From assembly GCA_017478685.1 (NCBI GenBank), contig JAFVDC010000124.1:1-8233 (forward strand): a stretch of DNA of 8,233 bases, read 5' to 3'. This document shows positions 6,921-8,233 of the stretch, piece by piece. The stretch is from Bacteroidales bacterium (GTDB taxonomy: Bacteria > Bacteroidota > Bacteroidia > Bacteroidales > UBA932). The first letter of the stretch is position 1; the number at the start of each line of letters is the position of its first letter. The notes under the pieces are model-generated. The model ran no database searches. It saw only the letters and a program-made list of their open reading frames with translations, and was not told where the DNA came from. The translations under genes were made by a program, and so were the position numbers.

Positions 6921-8086
6921 GCCTTGCGCTCTGAGCGGGGCTCATACACCCTGGCCCTGAGCGGCTTTTCTTCTTCGGCTAAGGATACTTTTCCGTTTCG
7001 CTTCATGATGCCGGAAGGCTTGTTGTCCTGGGAGGTGCTCTTCCTTGTCATTGTCATGGGCTTCATGACGCCGTAGTCGTCGTAGAAGCGGATTACGTCG
7101 TTGTTGTACACGTGCCACTGCCCGGACTGTACTTCCTGGTACACGTACTGCATGCAGTAGAATTTACCTGCAAATTCGTCGTTTCCTACCGCCACCCTTA
7201 TGTCGCAGGGGCTCACTTCGGCCTTTCCATCTATGCCGGCTTCGGCATAGGCAAGGTCAAAGTTCTCATCGGGAACAATGTACAGGCCCTGCTCCTCAGT
7301 AAGGCCGGCATAGTCTATCTGGCCCAGGAAAAGTTCGTCTACGGATGCTCCGTCAAGGCTTTCGTCGTCGTAGGTGGTGATGTACTGCGACACAAAGTAA
7401 AGCCTGCCGTTGGAAGGCTCATAGAAGGCCTCCAGGTACTCCTGGTTCATCTGTTCCCAGTCAGTGGCATCCTTCCTAACCTCCCATCCGTCAATGCGGT
7501 ACACCTGGTTGGATTCTATCTGGCTTATCTTGATCTCATACTCAACCCGGCCGTCAGATACGCTCCAGTTGCCAAGCCACTCCAGATATTCCGGCGATGC
7601 TTCCTCTTCCTCTACGTTGAACATTATGGAGGCGTATTCACCGGTAAGGTTTTTATTTGCATCCAGGCCGATAACGAATGCGTACCACTGTCCGTGGCGC
7701 AGACGCCCGAACTGAATAACTTCCGGAGAACCTTCATAGACATAGTCCGAGTTGTACTCAAGTTCGTTTTTCAAGAAAGCGGCAAGGTCTCCGCCATAGG
7801 TTGCGTAGTTTGCCCTGTTGATAACGCTCACAAGGTACTTCTGGCCTGCGGGAACATTGTTTACGCGAATTTCATCGGTGTAGGCGCCATCCACAACCTT
7901 ACGGCCTTCATAGGAGATTGTCCATGTCTTGTTAGGCGTGGGAGTAATCTCCTTGTCCTGAGGCTTTTGCTGCTCCTGCCCCTGGTTTTGCTTGCCCTGA
8001 CGGTTGTAGGGCTCCACGCGGGTGCTGCAACCCGCCAGAACCGCGGCCATGACTGCGGCCGCCGCGATATATCTGAGTGCTTTCAT
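6896..8086 (-). CDS. modular lipoprotein with one shared module, a lipocalin-like domain and a basic tail
   Basis: Predicted 396-residue lipoprotein. I chose the ATG at 8086 because a perfect AGGAGG lies 8 nt upstream and the frame then opens with a lipoprotein signal (MKALRY to VLAGC, lipidated Cys 20). A Gln/Lys-rich linker (about 26-50, with QGQEQQKPQDK) follows. Residues about 54-160 form one copy of the module repeated in the 872-aa lipoprotein: TWTISYEG, YLVSVINRANYATYGGD, and closing FVIGLDANKNLTGEYA (137-152). Residues about 167-347 start with WLGNWSVSDGRVEYEIKISQ and look like a lipocalin-like beta-barrel; Cys 294 and 311 could pair. The tail (348-396) is basic and ends GVVRAK. No enzyme motif is visible and the function is unknown. 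The stop overlaps the stop of the operon's last gene by 14 nt. Confidence 0.87.
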   Translation of the reverse strand: MKALRYIAAAAVMAAVLAGCSTRVEPYNRQGKQNQGQEQQKPQDKEITPTPNKTWTISYEGRKVVDGAYTDEIRVNNVPAGQKYLVSVINRANYATYGGDLAAFLKNELEYNSDYVYEGSPEVIQFGRLRHGQWYAFVIGLDANKNLTGEYASIMFNVEEEEASPEYLEWLGNWSVSDGRVEYEIKISQIESNQVYRIDGWEVRKDATDWEQMNQEYLEAFYEPSNGRLYFVSQYITTYDDESLDGASVDELFLGQIDYAGLTEEQGLYIVPDENFDLAYAEAGIDGKAEVSPCDIRVAVGNDEFAGKFYCMQYVYQEVQSGQWHVYNNDVIRFYDDYGVMKPMTMTRKSTSQDNKPSGIMKRNGKVSLAEEEKPLRARVYEPRSERKAKGVVRAK

Positions 8087-8196
8087 ACTGTTGTCCTCCT
8101 TTTTTCTTGTCCTGTGCCTGCAGGAATTCCCTTGAGGCACTTCCCTTTGAGTGCAAAGTTATACAAAAACGGGGCCATTAGCAAACTCTGCTCCAT
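8083..8196 (-). CDS. doubtful 37-codon leader ORF overlapping the lipoprotein start
   Basis: An ATG at 8196 is preceded after 6 nt by AGGAGG (8208-8203). It opens a 37-codon frame starting MEQSLLMAPFLYNFALKGK. The frame ends with TGA at 8085-8083, sharing bases with the ATG of the 396-aa lipoprotein gene (ATGA). The Shine-Dalgarno and the coupled stop favour a real leader peptide. Against it, the excellent promoter at 8154-8185 lies inside the frame and would give transcripts lacking the ATG, and the peptide resembles nothing I know. No useful homology can be judged by eye. Confidence 0.18.
   Translation of the reverse strand: MEQSLLMAPFLYNFALKGKCLKGIPAGTGQEKRRTTV
8095..8100 (-). promoter_or_regulatory. 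perfect Shine-Dalgarno AGGAGG of the 396-aa lipoprotein gene
   Basis: AGGAGG lies 8 nt before the ATG at 8086 on the minus strand. It fixes the start, and it stands out because the other five genes in the window have no recognisable Shine-Dalgarno. Confidence 0.75.
8114..8140 (-). promoter_or_regulatory. hairpin in the 5' leader of the 396-aa lipoprotein gene
   Basis: On the minus strand GTGCCT (8140-8135) pairs with AGGCAC (8119-8114). The interval includes the palindrome GGAATTCC, which could form an inner stem, and CCTGCAGG, which could pair in an alternative way. It sits between the predicted transcription start and the AGGAGG. No U-tract follows, so it is not a terminator; a role in mRNA stability or translation is possible. 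Confidence 0.4.
8154..8185 (-). promoter_or_regulatory. strong Bacteroidota-type promoter of the 396-aa lipoprotein gene
   Basis: On the minus strand TTTG (8185-8182), 20 nt of spacer, then TAACTTTG (8161-8154) matches both Bacteroidota promoter boxes exactly with ideal spacing. Transcription would begin near 8147, giving a leader of about 60 nt that contains the hairpin and the AGGAGG. Confidence 0.75.
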
Positions 8197-8208
8197 CCGC
8201 GTCCTCCT

Positions 8209-8233
8209 ATAGCTCGCGTGCGTGGAGGTAACT
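8209..8233. other. unassigned window edge
   Basis: These last bases, like bases 1-25 at the other edge, contain no gene or motif I can recognise. No terminator for the 872-aa lipoprotein gene is visible in the 25 nt after its stop; it would have to lie outside the window. Confidence 0.5.

Noticed and set aside
7112..8212. A 366-codon open frame on the plus strand, antisense to the 396-aa lipoprotein and its promoter
   Set aside because: It lies opposite a well-supported lipoprotein gene and its exact promoter and AGGAGG. The product has no recognisable domain and no start signals.
1..8233. Mobile element, CRISPR array, tRNA or rRNA
   Set aside because: No spaced direct repeats, terminal inverted repeats, transposase or integrase motifs, or RNA gene signatures were found on either strand.
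8201..8233. CCTCCACG shared by the two window edges as a possible flanking repeat
   Set aside because: Only 8 nt match between bases 16-23 and the complement of the right edge; within chance expectation.

Overview
The window looks like a chromosomal segment of a Bacteroidales (Bacteroidota) bacterium, probably gut-associated. Four things point that way: several lipoprotein signal peptides of the Bacteroidota type, BACON and Omp28-like domains, a DUF6029-type outer-membrane barrel, and promoter boxes of the Bacteroidota form (TTTG, about 20 nt, TAnnTTTG). The coding DNA is moderately GC-rich, and most starts have no Shine-Dalgarno, as is usual in this phylum. Species cannot be told from the sequence. 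There are no RNA genes, insertion sequences, CRISPR arrays or signs of integration. Nearly every base is coding; the only noncoding parts are a 114-nt divergent spacer (2645-2758), the leader at 8087-8233, and the first 25 nt.

Layout: (1) 26-2644, minus, a large multidomain surface-type lipoprotein (872 aa). (2) 2645-2758, an AT-rich spacer with apparent back-to-back promoters. (3) 2759-6909, plus, four genes whose ends all overlap: a BACON-BACON-Omp28 lipoprotein with a CGYC thioredoxin motif, a small TlpA/thioredoxin-like protein (CKFC), a DUF6029-type beta-barrel, and a second Omp28-like lipoprotein (CVNC). (4) 6896-8086, minus, a second modular lipoprotein (396 aa) whose stop overlaps the stop of the plus operon by 14 nt. 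(5) 8087-8233, its leader, with a good promoter, a hairpin and a perfect AGGAGG.

The central operon puts three exported thioredoxin-fold proteins, each with an intact CxxC, beside one outer-membrane barrel. A simple reading is an envelope or cell-surface thiol-disulfide exchange system: the TlpA-like protein in the periplasm, the two Omp28-like lipoproteins on the outer membrane (possibly surface-exposed), and the barrel as their anchor or conduit. Protein classes are read from sequence; the joint role is inference.

The two flanking lipoproteins are the least explained part. They share a module of roughly 100-130 residues closing with a D-x-x-G-K-x-T-G-x-Y-like motif (four copies in one, one in the other). 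Both also end in a strongly basic tail whose last residues are V-R-[SA]-K. That they bracket the redox operon on both sides suggests, without proving, that they are partners, substrates or co-displayed products.
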